DNA of 64,000 nucleotides from Haloarchaeobius iranensis (GCF_900103505.1 NZ_FNIA01000005.1:1-64000); one strand, 5' to 3'. Positions 45,213-54,428 are shown, counted from the stretch's first letter. Notes: generated by a model not told the origin, from the letters alone. Program-made: numbers and translations.

Positions 45213-46274
45213 ATGCGCGCGGTAGCCGTCCACCGCGGGGAGGAGACGCCCCGCGTCGTGGAAGTCCCGAAGCCCAAGCCGGGCCCGGGAGAGGTCCTCG
45301 TCGAGACGCACCGCGTCGGCGTCGACGGCACCGACCACGAGGTCATCGCGGGCAACCACGGCGGCTTCCCCGCGGGCGACGACTACCAGATACTCGGCCA
45401 CGAGGCCGTCGGGACCGTCGTCGACCCGAACGGGACCGGGTTCGAGGTCGGCGACGTCGTCGTCCCGACCGTCCGTCGGCCACCTGAGGGGACGAACGAG
45501 TACTTCGAGCGCGGCGAGCCCGACATGGCCCCGGACGGCCGGTACCTCGAACGCGGCATCGTCGGCGCACACGGGTACATGGCGGAGTACTTCACCAGCC
45601 CCGCCGAGTTTCTCGTCCCCATCCCCGAGTCGCTCGCGTCCCACGGCTTCCTGGTCGAGCCGACGAGCAACGCGGAGAAGGCGCTCGACCACGCGTTCTC
45701 GGCGCGCTCGGCGTTCGACTGGCGGCCGGAGTCGGCGCTCGTGCTCGGCAACGGGCCCCTCGGGCTGCTGACGCTGGCGCTCGTCGCAGACAGCTTCGAC
45801 CGACTGTACTGCCTCGGTCGGCGCGACCGGCCGGACCCGACAATCGACGTCATCGAGGGGCTCGGGGCGACGTACGTCGACTCGCGGGAGACCCCGGTTC
45901 CGGACGTCCCGGCGGTCCACGAGCCAGCCGACCTGGTGGTCGAGGCGACCGGTCACGCGAAACACGCCTTCGAGACAGTCCGGGCGCTCGCACCGAACGG
46001 CGTCGGCGCGCTGCTGGGTGTGCCCGAGGACTGGACGTTCGAGGTCGACGGCGGCCGCGTCCACCGCGAGCTGGTCATGGAGAACAAGGCGCTCGTCGGC
46101 AGCGTCAACTCGCACGTCCCGCACTTCGAGGCGGCCATCGACTCCGTCGCGGCGTTTCCGGACTGGTTCGTCGACGACCTCGTGACGACGGTCGTCCCCG
46201 CCGAAGAGCCCGCGGCGGCGTTCGCGACCGATGACGGGACCATCAAGACCGCCGTCGAATTCGCGCCGCTGTAG
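45213..46274 (+). CDS. gdh: glucose 1-dehydrogenase (halophilic, zinc-dependent)
   Basis: A 353-residue medium-chain dehydrogenase closely like Haloferax glucose dehydrogenase. The catalytic zinc ligands Asp38 (GVDGTD), His63 and Glu64 (LGHEAVG), and a Glu near residue 149 (VEPTSN) match. The nucleotide fold starts at LVLGNGPLGLLTLAL. It oxidises aldose sugars at C1 with NAD(P). A GGGGGA ribosome site sits just before the ATG; the long upstream open frame runs through the relic leader and is not coding. In this island glucosamine is a plausible substrate (inference). Confidence 0.9.
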   Translation: MRAVAVHRGEETPRVVEVPKPKPGPGEVLVETHRVGVDGTDHEVIAGNHGGFPAGDDYQILGHEAVGTVVDPNGTGFEVGDVVVPTVRRPPEGTNEYFERGEPDMAPDGRYLERGIVGAHGYMAEYFTSPAEFLVPIPESLASHGFLVEPTSNAEKALDHAFSARSAFDWRPESALVLGNGPLGLLTLALVADSFDRLYCLGRRDRPDPTIDVIEGLGATYVDSRETPVPDVPAVHEPADLVVEATGHAKHAFETVRALAPNGVGALLGVPEDWTFEVDGGRVHRELVMENKALVGSVNSHVPHFEAAIDSVAAFPDWFVDDLVTTVVPAEEPAAAFATDDGTIKTAVEFAPL

Positions 46275-46280
46275 CCCGTC

Positions 46281-47024
46281 TCAGAGGGACTCCTCGATTC
46301 GACGCACCGTCCCGAGCACCATCCCGGAAACGTTCTCCTCGAGTCGCTTGCTGCTGAGGCGGTCGGCGTGGCCGGCGACGTAGACGGCGGCGACGGTCTC
46401 GTCGGTCTCGAACGCGACGGCGACGCCGTGGATGCCCTCACGCTGCTCGCCCCGCTCGATGGTGATGCCGCGCTCCCGTGCGGTTGCGAGCTCGGCGTCG
46501 AGCGCCTCGCGGTCGGTAATCGTGTTCTCCGTGCGCGCGGGCAGCCCGTCAGCCTCGACGACGGCGTCCACGGCCGCCGCGTCGAGCCGGGCGAGGATGG
46601 CCTTCCCGGGCGCGCTGCAGTGCAGCTCCGGCGCGGTGAGGACGGCCTCGGACGGGTGGTCCGTGGACTGGTAGAGGTCGACCGCGCTCGACCCCTGTTT
46701 GACGACGATGCCGGCCGTCTCGTCGGTCGTCTCGGCGAGCTGGTCGACGTGGGGCTTCGCCGCGTGGTACAGCGCCGAGCCCTGTCGGACGCGCTCGCCG
46801 ACGGAGACGAAGCGGTACGACAGCGAGTACTCCACGCCCTCCTTGACGACGTAGCCGAGTTCGCGCAGCGTCGCGAGGTGCTTGTACGTCGTGCTCCGCG
46901 TATAGCCGAGCTCGTCCGCGAGCGCGGTGACGCGGACCGTCCCCCCTGCGTCGGCCATCGCCTCCACCACGGCGAACGTCTTCCGCGGTGCGGTGAGCGT
47001 CGCCGGTTGGTCGCTCTCGGTCAT
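46281..47024 (-). CDS. IclR-family transcriptional regulator
   Basis: A 247-residue regulator with an N-terminal winged helix (about residues 10-70, with the YTRSTTYKHLATL recognition region) and the IclR effector domain to the end (SAPGKAILARL near residue 138, REGIHGVAVAF near residue 205). The gene lies within the chitin island, convergent with gdh (6-base gap) and downstream of the dehydratase gene. Its TATA (47047-47054) is about 27 bases before the ATG and directly next to the palindromic site, which suggests autoregulation. The ligand is probably a pathway sugar acid (inference). Confidence 0.88.
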   Translation of the reverse strand: MTESDQPATLTAPRKTFAVVEAMADAGGTVRVTALADELGYTRSTTYKHLATLRELGYVVKEGVEYSLSYRFVSVGERVRQGSALYHAAKPHVDQLAETTDETAGIVVKQGSSAVDLYQSTDHPSEAVLTAPELHCSAPGKAILARLDAAAVDAVVEADGLPARTENTITDREALDAELATARERGITIERGEQREGIHGVAVAFETDETVAAVYVAGHADRLSSKRLEENVSGMVLGTVRRIEESL

Positions 47025-47054
47025 ACCGGTACGTCGACGTGTTCTCGGTTAAGG

Positions 47055-47071
47055 ATTTCGCGTGACGAAAT
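47055..47071. promoter_or_regulatory. candidate IclR-family operator, copy B
   Basis: ATTTCG-CGTGA-CGAAAT, perfect arms with a 5-base spacer, abutting the TATA element (minus strand CCTTAACC) of the iclR gene and touching the stop of the dehydratase gene. Same arms as the site at 36622. Confidence 0.6.
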
Positions 47072-48222
47072 TACCAGTCGGCGATGCTCCCGTCCTCGTT
47101 GCGCCAGGTCGGGTTGTACCACTCGACGTTGACCGTGGACCGCTCCGCGACGGTCTCCTCGTCGATGCGGATGCCGAGTCCCGGCTCGTCCAGCGTGTCG
47201 AGGTAGCCCTCCTCGAAGTCGAACACCGAGGTGTCGGCGAGGTAGTCGTAGGCCGGGCCACGCTCCGCGGAGTGGACGTCGAAGCCGTGGTCCTGCACGA
47301 CGAGGTTCGGGACGACCGTGTCGACCTGGAGCGAGGCCGCCAGCGCGATGGGGCCGAGCGGGCAGTTCGGTGCGATGGCGACGTTGTGGGCCTCGGCCAT
47401 GTTCGCAAGCTTCACCAGCTCCGAGATGCCGCCGGCGTGGGAGACGACGGGCTGGATGAGGTCGACGCCGCCGCCCCGGAACAGCTCCTTGAAGTCCCAG
47501 CGGGAGTAGAGTCGCTCTCCGGTCGCGAGCGGGGTCCGCGACTGCGCCGCGATGTCGGGCAGGTGCTCGCTGTGCTCGGGGAGCACCGGCTCCTCGATGA
47601 AGAGCAGGTCGAGGTCGGCCAGCCTGTCGGTGAGCGTCTTCGCCATCGACTTCGAGACGCGGCCGCGGAAGTCGACGCCGATGTCGACCGTATCGTCGAG
47701 CGCCTCGCGCACCTGCCGGATGCGGTCGACCGTCTCGTCGATGACCGCCGGGGATTCGATGTGGCGCGTCTGGTTCGTGGCGTCCATCTTCAGCGCCGTG
47801 TACCCCGAGTCGACGAGCCGTTCGGCCTCCTCGATGACGTCCGAGGGGCGGTCGCCGCCGACCCACTGGTAGACGCGGATGCGCTCGCGGCTCTTCCCGC
47901 CGAGCAGTTCGTAGACGGGGGCGTCGTAGTACCGACCCTTGATGTCCCAGAGCGCCTGGTCGATGCCCGCGATAGCGCTCATCAGGATGGGGCCTCCCCG
48001 GTAGAACCCGCCGCGGTAGAGCGCCTGCCAGTGGTCCTCGATGCGCCGTGGGTCACGGCCGACGAGGTAGCTGTCGAGCATCTCCGTGACAGCGGTCCTG
48101 ACTGTCTTCGCCCGGCCCTCGACGATTGGCTCCCCCCAGCCCGCGATGCCCTCGTCCGTCTCCAGCTTCAGGAACAGCCAGCGTGGCGGCACTTCGTAGA
48201 GTTCGTAGCCCGTGATTTCCAT
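47071..48222 (-). CDS. gluconate/galactonate-type dehydratase (enolase superfamily)
   Basis: A 383-residue mandelate-racemase/muconate-lactonising family member that closely tracks bacterial D-galactonate dehydratase: PPRWLFLKLETDEG near the start, GFYRGGPILMSAIAGIDQALWDIKG at residues 71-95, metal ligands Asp (GVDFRGR), Glu (FIEEPV) and Glu (ATGERL), catalytic His in VVSHAGG and in APNCPLGP nearby. It turns an aldonate into a 2-keto-3-deoxy sugar acid. In haloarchaea homologues serve gluconate in the semi-phosphorylated Entner-Doudoroff route. Co-directional with iclR. Confidence 0.85.
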   Translation of the reverse strand: MEITGYELYEVPPRWLFLKLETDEGIAGWGEPIVEGRAKTVRTAVTEMLDSYLVGRDPRRIEDHWQALYRGGFYRGGPILMSAIAGIDQALWDIKGRYYDAPVYELLGGKSRERIRVYQWVGGDRPSDVIEEAERLVDSGYTALKMDATNQTRHIESPAVIDETVDRIRQVREALDDTVDIGVDFRGRVSKSMAKTLTDRLADLDLLFIEEPVLPEHSEHLPDIAAQSRTPLATGERLYSRWDFKELFRGGGVDLIQPVVSHAGGISELVKLANMAEAHNVAIAPNCPLGPIALAASLQVDTVVPNLVVQDHGFDVHSAERGPAYDYLADTSVFDFEEGYLDTLDEPGLGIRIDEETVAERSTVNVEWYNPTWRNEDGSIADW

Positions 48223-48313
48223 GGCGACGTGTTCCGGCTACGCGGTCATAAACGGGCGTGGTGTCGGTCACACGCTCCTGTGCCCCGGTTGCTAGTCGTT
48301 ACCGTGAGGGGTA

Positions 48314-48324
48314 CTTATTTATAC
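48314..48324 (+). promoter_or_regulatory. TATA box of the sugar-binding protein gene
   Basis: CTTATTTATAC, about 26-36 bases before the ATG, fits a leaderless transcript that starts the ABC importer genes. Confidence 0.55.
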
Positions 48325-48349
48325 TCCGTTTGCAATTGTGCTAACGGCT

Positions 48350-49657
48350 ATGCGAGACGATAGTACACCTTCGGTATCCCGGAGGACGCTGCTCGCGGGG
48401 GCTGGGACGACCGCTTCACTGAGCGTGGCTGGCTGTCTGGGACAGCTGACCAGCTCGGGAAGCGGCGGCGTCACCCTGCAGGCGCGTCACTTCGCGACGG
48501 ACGGAGTCGAATCGTTCTACGAGAAGCATGCGGCGAAGTTCGAGGAGGAGACCGGTATCGCGGTCGAACTCGAGACAATGGGCTGGGGCAACGCCAAGCA
48601 GAAGCAGCTCAACAGCATCACGAGTCGCGACGGCCCCGACGTCGAGGAGATCGCCTCGACGTGGATGCCCCAGCAGATCCAGTCCGACGCGTGGCTCGAC
48701 CTCGACGAGCTCGACATCTCGCTCGACGGGGTGTTCGACCAGCCGACCGGAATCGCGGAGTACGACGGCGTCACCGCCGGCTTCCCGTGGTTCTGGGGGC
48801 CGCGTGGGCACCTGATGCACGGAAACATGCTCGAGGAGGCCGGCATCTCCGACGCGCCCGGTACATGGGACGAGCTCGTCGAGCAGGGCGAGCAGTTCTC
48901 GGATGCGCACCCGGAGAAGAACCTGTTCGGGCTGCCCGGCGCGAACAACTGGGCGGTGACCCAGTACTACGCGATGCTCGTCTGGCAGGCGGGCGGCTCG
49001 CTCCTCTCCGAGGACAACTCGACCGCGCAGTTCGACAGCGACCGTGCCGTCGAGGCCCTGAACTTCTACAAGGACCTCGCGACGACCCACGGCGTCGCCC
49101 CCGAGTCGTCCGCCGAGTGGGACGGCCCGGCACGCGACAGTGCGTTCATAAACGGCCGCATCGCGAGTACCTGGAGCGCGCTCAACACGGTCGACCGCGT
49201 CGTGGCCGAGAGCGACGCGACCCGCGAGTCGATGTCGGTGGCGAAGCCGCCGGTCGGCCCCGGCGGGAGTTCGGCGACGTTCTACGGCGTCAACCTCGTC
49301 GGCATCCACCCGTGGACGAACCACGAGGACGAGGCCGCGCAGTGGCTCGAGTACCTGATGCGTCCGTCGGTCAACGCCGAGATCGCCGCGAACACCGGCT
49401 TCCTGCCGACTATCGAGGACGGCTTCGAGCAGGAGCAGTTCGCCGGGGAGCTCTACCAGACGTTCGCCGACGAGGTCCTGCCGGTCGCACAGACGTTCCC
49501 GCAGGTGCTCGGCTGGGGCCAGGTCGAGGGTATCATGAAGAACGCCGTGACCGACGTGCTCACCAGCGCCGTCAGCGGGGGCTGGAGCGAGGGCGACACC
49601 AGGGACGCGCTGGAGACCGCGGCGGAGCAGGCCAACAGCGTCCTCGACGAGAACTGA
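48350..49657 (+). CDS. ABC sugar transporter substrate-binding lipoprotein
   Basis: A 435-residue family-1 extracellular solute-binding protein. The leader has SRRTLLAG (Tat) and an AGC lipobox near residue 29. Mature features include WGNAKQKQLNSI near residue 83, typical of the glucan-binding group, and many aromatic residues. It should capture an oligosaccharide; the placement between chitinases and a hexosaminidase points to chitobiose or GlcNAc (inference). The permeases follow after 113 bases with their own TATA-like ATATATACGGG. Confidence 0.9.
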   Translation: MRDDSTPSVSRRTLLAGAGTTASLSVAGCLGQLTSSGSGGVTLQARHFATDGVESFYEKHAAKFEEETGIAVELETMGWGNAKQKQLNSITSRDGPDVEEIASTWMPQQIQSDAWLDLDELDISLDGVFDQPTGIAEYDGVTAGFPWFWGPRGHLMHGNMLEEAGISDAPGTWDELVEQGEQFSDAHPEKNLFGLPGANNWAVTQYYAMLVWQAGGSLLSEDNSTAQFDSDRAVEALNFYKDLATTHGVAPESSAEWDGPARDSAFINGRIASTWSALNTVDRVVAESDATRESMSVAKPPVGPGGSSATFYGVNLVGIHPWTNHEDEAAQWLEYLMRPSVNAEIAANTGFLPTIEDGFEQEQFAGELYQTFADEVLPVAQTFPQVLGWGQVEGIMKNAVTDVLTSAVSGGWSEGDTRDALETAAEQANSVLDEN

Positions 49658-49770
49658 CGCGGCGTATCGACGGACGGCCCGTCGGGGGCCGAACAGCGAC
49701 GCGTCGGGCGATTATTTCGGCGGTGTCGCTGTAGAAAACGATATATACGGGCAGTGAGAACTCGTGTCAC

Positions 49771-50748
49771 ATGCTCGAAGCCGTCAGAAGCGGCGTCGCC
49801 GGCCGGACCCCCGAGTGGGCAAGCCGGCTGCGGCCGTCGCTCGACGCGGACACCAGATTCGCGTACAAGCTGTTGCTCCCGGCGTTCCTGATGATGGCGA
49901 TCATCCACTTCCTGCCCATCGGGTGGGGGTTCTACATCAGCTTCGTCGAGCTCGACGCCCAGTTCATCTCGAAGTGGTGGACCGCGCCCGTCGTGGGCCT
50001 GGAGAACTACGCGAAGATTTTCGACCCGTCGACCATCGTCGGCGCGGAGTTCTGGAGCTCGCTGAAGCAGACCGTCATCTTCACCGCGGGCTCGGTGGTC
50101 GGCATCTACACGCTCGGGCTCGGCACCGCGTTGCTGCTCAACGAGGACTTCCGTGGGAATCTCATCGCCCGCACGCTCGTGCTCATCCCCTGGATCGCGC
50201 CCGCCGTCCCGGCGGTGCTGACGTGGCAGATGATGTTCCGCTCGGACACGGGTATCATCAACCACCTGCTCCGGTCGGCAGGGCTCGTCGAGGGGACGTT
50301 CTTCTGGCTCATCGGTCCCCGGTCCATCGTCGCCATCACCGTCGTCTGGACGTGGCAGAACTTCCCGTGGGCGACCATCATGCTGTACGCCGGCCTCCAG
50401 TCCATCCCGGAGCAGCTGTACGAGGCCGCCGAGACCGACGGCGCGGGGCGCTGGGAGAAGTTCCGATACATCACGCTGCCACAGCTCAAGCCCGTCTCGG
50501 TCGTCATCGTGCTCCTGCTGACCGTCTGGTCGTTCATCAACTTCACCGTCCCGTACATCCTGCTGGGCTCGAACCCGAGCGACTCCGGCCAGGTGCTCAT
50601 GCTGTTCATCTACAACTACGCGTTCTCGAACTGGTCGTTCGGCCTCGGCGCGGCCATGAGCACCGTCCTCTTCCTCGTCGCGATGGTGCTCGCGTACGCC
50701 TACTACCGGCGCATCATCGGCGGCGAGTTCGACGGGGGTGCCATCTGA
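49771..50748 (+). CDS. ABC sugar permease, MalF/UgpA-type
   Basis: A 325-residue inner-membrane permease with six membrane segments. The EAA loop that docks the ATPase is EAAETDGAGRWEKFRYITLP near residue 218. A 40-residue cytoplasmic N-terminus precedes the first helix. It forms a heterodimer with the next gene product, whose start is one base after this stop. An ATTTCG half-site lies at 49714 ahead of the promoter. Confidence 0.92.
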   Translation: MLEAVRSGVAGRTPEWASRLRPSLDADTRFAYKLLLPAFLMMAIIHFLPIGWGFYISFVELDAQFISKWWTAPVVGLENYAKIFDPSTIVGAEFWSSLKQTVIFTAGSVVGIYTLGLGTALLLNEDFRGNLIARTLVLIPWIAPAVPAVLTWQMMFRSDTGIINHLLRSAGLVEGTFFWLIGPRSIVAITVVWTWQNFPWATIMLYAGLQSIPEQLYEAAETDGAGRWEKFRYITLPQLKPVSVVIVLLLTVWSFINFTVPYILLGSNPSDSGQVLMLFIYNYAFSNWSFGLGAAMSTVLFLVAMVLAYAYYRRIIGGEFDGGAI

Positions 50749-50749
50749 G

Positions 50750-51664
50750 ATGCTCGGGTCGGCCGGGACGGACGAGGCCGCCGAGGGTCGCGTCCCGTCG
50801 GAGCTGCGCCTGACGAAGGCGGGCCGGGAGCTGCTGGTCACGGCCGTCTCGCGGTTCGCGCTCGGGCTGATACTCGTGTTCGCGTTGTTCCCCATCTGGA
50901 TGATGGTGATGAACAGCTTCAAACCGCGGAGCGCGGTGATGACGGAGAACCCCTCGCTGGTCCCGCGGACGTTCCACCCGTCGAACTACGTGGAGATGTG
51001 GTCGCGGTTCCCGCTCGTGGAGTACTTCACGAACAGCCTCATCATCGCGTCGGCGACGACGGTCGTCTCGCTGCTCGTCGCGAGCCTGGCGGCCTACGCC
51101 TTCTCACGGTACGACTTCCCGGGCAAGAGCAAGCTCGAGCTCTCCATCCTCGGCACGCAGATGATCCCCGGCGTGCTCATCCTGCTGCCGATGTACCTGC
51201 TGTTCATCAACGTCCAGATACACGTCGGGCTCCCGATGAAGGACACCTACCACGGCCTCGTGTTCCTCTACTCGACGTTCACGGTCCCCTTCGCCATCTG
51301 GATGCTGCGTGGGTACTTCGACACCATCCCGGAGGCCCTGGAGGAGGCCGCACGCATCGACGGCTGCACGCGCCTCGGCGCGCTGTTCCGCGTGGTGATG
51401 CCGCTGGCCGCGCCGGGCATCGCCGCCACCGGGATGTTCGTGTTCCTGATGGCGTTCAACGAGGTGCTGTTCGCGTCGGTGCTGGGCTCGGAGAACGTCA
51501 CGCCCTTCGCCATCGGCATCCAGCAGTTCGAGACCCAGAGCCAGACGTACTGGGGGCAGATGATGGCCGCCTCGACCGTCGCGACGGTCCCGCTGTTGCT
51601 GCTGTTCGTGCTGTTCCAGAAGCCAATCGTCGCGGGGTTGACCACGGGCAGCGTCAAGGAGTAG
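50750..51664 (+). CDS. ABC sugar permease, MalG/UgpE-type
   Basis: A 304-residue permease with six membrane segments and the EAA loop EEAARIDGCTRLGALFRVVMP near residue 195. The ATG immediately after the previous stop is chosen; one four codons earlier is possible. It pairs with the MalF-type protein and the ATPase encoded later in the island. Confidence 0.92.
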   Translation: MLGSAGTDEAAEGRVPSELRLTKAGRELLVTAVSRFALGLILVFALFPIWMMVMNSFKPRSAVMTENPSLVPRTFHPSNYVEMWSRFPLVEYFTNSLIIASATTVVSLLVASLAAYAFSRYDFPGKSKLELSILGTQMIPGVLILLPMYLLFINVQIHVGLPMKDTYHGLVFLYSTFTVPFAIWMLRGYFDTIPEALEEAARIDGCTRLGALFRVVMPLAAPGIAATGMFVFLMAFNEVLFASVLGSENVTPFAIGIQQFETQSQTYWGQMMAASTVATVPLLLLFVLFQKPIVAGLTTGSVKE

Positions 51665-51699
51665 GAACTAAGACGCCGGCCCCCGACGGTCGAACCGAC

Positions 51700-53331
51700 A
51701 TGGTCGAGCGACCTGCCGTCATGGAGCGTCCAGTGCAGTCGGTCCCGACCGAGGTGAAGGTCGGGCAGCTGTTCGTCGGAGGATTCGACGGGCCCCGTCC
51801 CACACCGGCCATCGAGGACCTGATCGAGTCCCGACACCTCGGCGGCGTCATCTACTTCAGTCGCAACGTCGAGCGCCCGCACCAGCTCGCGGACTGCTCG
51901 CGCGAGCTGCAGTCGCTCGCGCTGGAGGCCACCGGTGCCCCGCTGCTCGTCGCGACTGACCAGGAGGGCGGCGTCGTCTCCCGGTTCGACTGGGGGACCC
52001 AGCTTCCCAGCCAGATGGCGCTCGGGGCGGCCGACGACCCGGACCTGGCTCGCCGCGCCGGCCGTGCGGTCGGCCGCGAGCTCGCCGCCGTCGGCGTCAC
52101 GACGAACCTCGCGCCCGTGCTGGACGTGAACAGCGACCCGGACAACCCAGTCATCGGCGTACGGTCGTTCGGGGACGACCCGGACCGCGTCGGCGCGCTC
52201 GGCGCGGCGTTCGCGGACGGGCTCCAGGACGCGGGTGTCGCGGCCTGCGGGAAGCACTTCCCCGGGCACGGCGACACCGACACCGACTCACACCGCTCGC
52301 TCCCGGTCGTCGACCACGACCGTGAGCGGCTCGACGCGGTCGAGTTCCGGCCGTTCCGTCGGGCGGTCGACGCCGGCATCGAGGCGCTGATGACGACCCA
52401 CATCGCGTTCCCGGCGGTGACCGGCGACGACGGGCTGCCCGCGACGCTCTCGCGCACGCTGCTGACCGACGTGCTCCGCGACGAGTTCGGCTTCGACGGG
52501 CTGGTCGTCTCCGACTGTCTGGAGATGAACGCCATCGCTGGCACCGTCGGCGTCGAGGAGGGTGCCATCCGGGCCATCGAGGCCGGCTGTGACGTCGTGC
52601 TCGTCTCGCACTCGCCCGGCGCACAGCGCGGGGCCATCGACGCGGTGGTCGAAGCCGTCGAGTCGGGGCGGCTGGACGAGGGGCGCGTCGACGAGGCGTT
52701 CGAGCGCGTCCGTCGCCACAAGCGCCGGTACGCGCCGGCCGGGGGCGCGATGGAGCGCGAGCCGTCCGGTGGGAGCGTGACGCCGGACGACGAGCAGGCG
52801 GCCCCCTCGTGGGAGGTCGCCGGCGGCGCGGCGCGTGATGTCGCACGCGAGGTCGCCCGCGCGGGCGTCACGGTCGTGCGTGACCGCGGCGGGACGCTCC
52901 CGCTCGACCCGTCCGTGCCGTGCCACGTCGTCGGCTTCGACGGCGGCCGAGAGTCCGACGCCGAGGACGACCGCTACGACCCGCGGGCGTTCTTCGCCGC
53001 GCTCGCGGACAGGGGCGTCGAGGTGTACTCGCACGCGGTAACGGGCGACGAGTACACCCCGTCGTTCGACCCCGGCGCGCAGGTCGTCGTCGCCACGCAC
53101 CGCGCCCGGGCGGACGAGGCACAGCGGGCGGCCGTCGCGGCGCTGGCCGACGCGCCGGTCGACCTCGTCGTCGTCTCGCTCCGAGACCCCTACGACGTCG
53201 CAGCGCTGCCCGATGCGGGGACGTACCTCACGGGCTACGGCTACGACCCCGCGACGGTCGACGCGCTCGCGGCGGTCGTGGTCGGGGCGGCGACGGCGAC
53301 CGGCGAACTGCCGATGTCGCTGCCAGAATGA
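51700..53331 (+). CDS. GH3 beta-N-acetylhexosaminidase (NagZ-like)
   Basis: A 543-residue glycoside hydrolase family 3 enzyme. KHFPGHGDT (Lys185-His186) is the substrate-binding motif, the NagZ-specific acid/base pair is Asp196/His198 in DTDSH, and the nucleophile is Asp272 in VVSDCLEMNA. A second domain (about 380-543) is the GH3 C-terminal alpha/beta sandwich. No signal peptide, so it acts in the cytoplasm on imported chito-oligosaccharides, releasing GlcNAc. It is 35 bases after the permease genes and probably co-transcribed. A second ATG seven codons in is possible. Confidence 0.9.
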   Translation: MVERPAVMERPVQSVPTEVKVGQLFVGGFDGPRPTPAIEDLIESRHLGGVIYFSRNVERPHQLADCSRELQSLALEATGAPLLVATDQEGGVVSRFDWGTQLPSQMALGAADDPDLARRAGRAVGRELAAVGVTTNLAPVLDVNSDPDNPVIGVRSFGDDPDRVGALGAAFADGLQDAGVAACGKHFPGHGDTDTDSHRSLPVVDHDRERLDAVEFRPFRRAVDAGIEALMTTHIAFPAVTGDDGLPATLSRTLLTDVLRDEFGFDGLVVSDCLEMNAIAGTVGVEEGAIRAIEAGCDVVLVSHSPGAQRGAIDAVVEAVESGRLDEGRVDEAFERVRRHKRRYAPAGGAMEREPSGGSVTPDDEQAAPSWEVAGGAARDVAREVARAGVTVVRDRGGTLPLDPSVPCHVVGFDGGRESDAEDDRYDPRAFFAALADRGVEVYSHAVTGDEYTPSFDPGAQVVVATHRARADEAQRAAVAALADAPVDLVVVSLRDPYDVAALPDAGTYLTGYGYDPATVDALAAVVVGAATATGELPMSLPE

Positions 53332-53343
53332 GTCGCGACCGGG

Positions 53344-53718
53344 TCAGGCCTCGGCGACGACCTCGATCTCGACCTTGATGTCCACGGGGAGCTTGACGAC
53401 CTCGACGGCGCTGCGGGCGGGATATGGCGGCGACATCGCCTCACCGTACACCTCGTTGACCGCGTCGTAGTAGCGCATGTCGCTGACGAAGACGGTCGCC
53501 TTCACGACGTCGTCGAGGCTCGCGCCGCCCGCGCTGAGGACTGCGGCGAGGTTGTCGAGCGTGCGGCGGGTCTGCTCGCGCACGTCCTCGCTGACGACGT
53601 CGCCGGTGTCGGGGTCGATGGGACCCTGGCCGGAGACGTAGATGCGGCCGTCGGACTCGATTCCCTGCGAGAAGGGGCCGATGCTCTCGGGTGCGTCGTC
53701 GGTGGTGAGTTCGCGCAT
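53344..53718 (-). CDS. RidA-family enamine/imine deaminase
   Basis: A 124-residue RidA protein. The conserved Arg near residue 105 lies in YPARSAVEVVKLP, and the IYVSGQGPIDP and NLAAVLSAGGASLDDVVK segments are typical. RidA proteins hydrolyse the enamine/imine products released by PLP-dependent eliminases to keto acids and ammonia. It is 5 bases downstream of the PIG-L deacetylase gene and in the same orientation as the DgaE-like ammonia-lyase, which offers a natural source of such intermediates (inference). Confidence 0.92.
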   Translation of the reverse strand: MRELTTDDAPESIGPFSQGIESDGRIYVSGQGPIDPDTGDVVSEDVREQTRRTLDNLAAVLSAGGASLDDVVKATVFVSDMRYYDAVNEVYGEAMSPPYPARSAVEVVKLPVDIKVEIEVVAEA

Positions 53719-53723
53719 GGCTG

Positions 53724-54428
53724 TCAGTCGAGGTAGTCGCGGGCGGTCTCGTGGAGCGGGACGAACCCCTCCGCGGCGGTGCAGCCGGCCTGCTTGCCGA
53801 GAACGAGCCCCTCTGCGCGGAGGCTCTCGGCGAGGTTGTCGAACTCGGCGTCGATGCCGCCGTGCTCGACGAGGAACTCGACCTGTGACTCGTGGCGTTC
53901 GAGCGCGTCGAGCTTCCGGTCGAGGTGGTCGGAGACGTCGACGAACGTCTCGGGCTCGAACGAGGAGGTCGGTTTCCCGAAGTGGTACACGTTGTCCGGG
54001 TCACACGGCGGGTGGTCCGTCTCGCACAGCGGGAGCGACGCCATGTAGTAGGCGTCGGTGACCAGCCCGGCGGTCGCGCGGTGGTCGGGGTGCATGTCGT
54101 CGCGGAAGTGCGTCAGCACGAGGTCCGGGTCGTGCTCGCGCAGGACGTCTACTAGCAGGAGGCGGTTCGCGAGCGAGTCGGTGACGCGGCCGTCCTCGAA
54201 GTCGAGGAACGTCACGTCGTCGACGCCGAGGACCTCGCCGGCGGCGCGGGCCTCCGCCTCGCGGGTCTCTGCCACCGCCGCCTCCGACTGGGAGCCGAGG
54301 CCACCGTACTCTCCCCGTGTCATGTGGGCGACCGTGACCCGGTCACCCCGGTCGGCGTGCTTGGCGAGCGTTCCGCCACAGAATATCGCAGCGTCGTCTG
54401 GATGTGCGACTATCGCTAACAGATGCAT
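53724..54428 (-). CDS. PIG-L/LmbE-family deacetylase (Dac-like)
   Basis: A 234-residue zinc deacetylase of the family that contains the archaeal diacetylchitobiose deacetylase Dac and GlcNAc-PI deacetylase. Motif AHPDD (His9, Asp12) and the distal HPDH (His113, His116) give the zinc site. In this island it should deacetylate GlcNAc or a chito-oligosaccharide to the glucosamine form. The ATG chosen follows a TATA-like CTATTTG by about 27 bases. Forms a two-gene unit with ridA. Confidence 0.88.
   Translation of the reverse strand: MHLLAIVAHPDDAAIFCGGTLAKHADRGDRVTVAHMTRGEYGGLGSQSEAAVAETREAEARAAGEVLGVDDVTFLDFEDGRVTDSLANRLLLVDVLREHDPDLVLTHFRDDMHPDHRATAGLVTDAYYMASLPLCETDHPPCDPDNVYHFGKPTSSFEPETFVDVSDHLDRKLDALERHESQVEFLVEHGGIDAEFDNLAESLRAEGLVLGKQAGCTAAEGFVPLHETARDYLD

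Noticed and set aside
42897-46124. 1075-codon open frame on the minus strand across the chitin-binding exoprotein and gdh
   Set aside because: It is antisense to two well-supported genes, reads as Arg/Val/Asp-rich low-complexity protein, and crosses unrelated genes. Long antisense frames are common in GC-rich haloarchaeal DNA.
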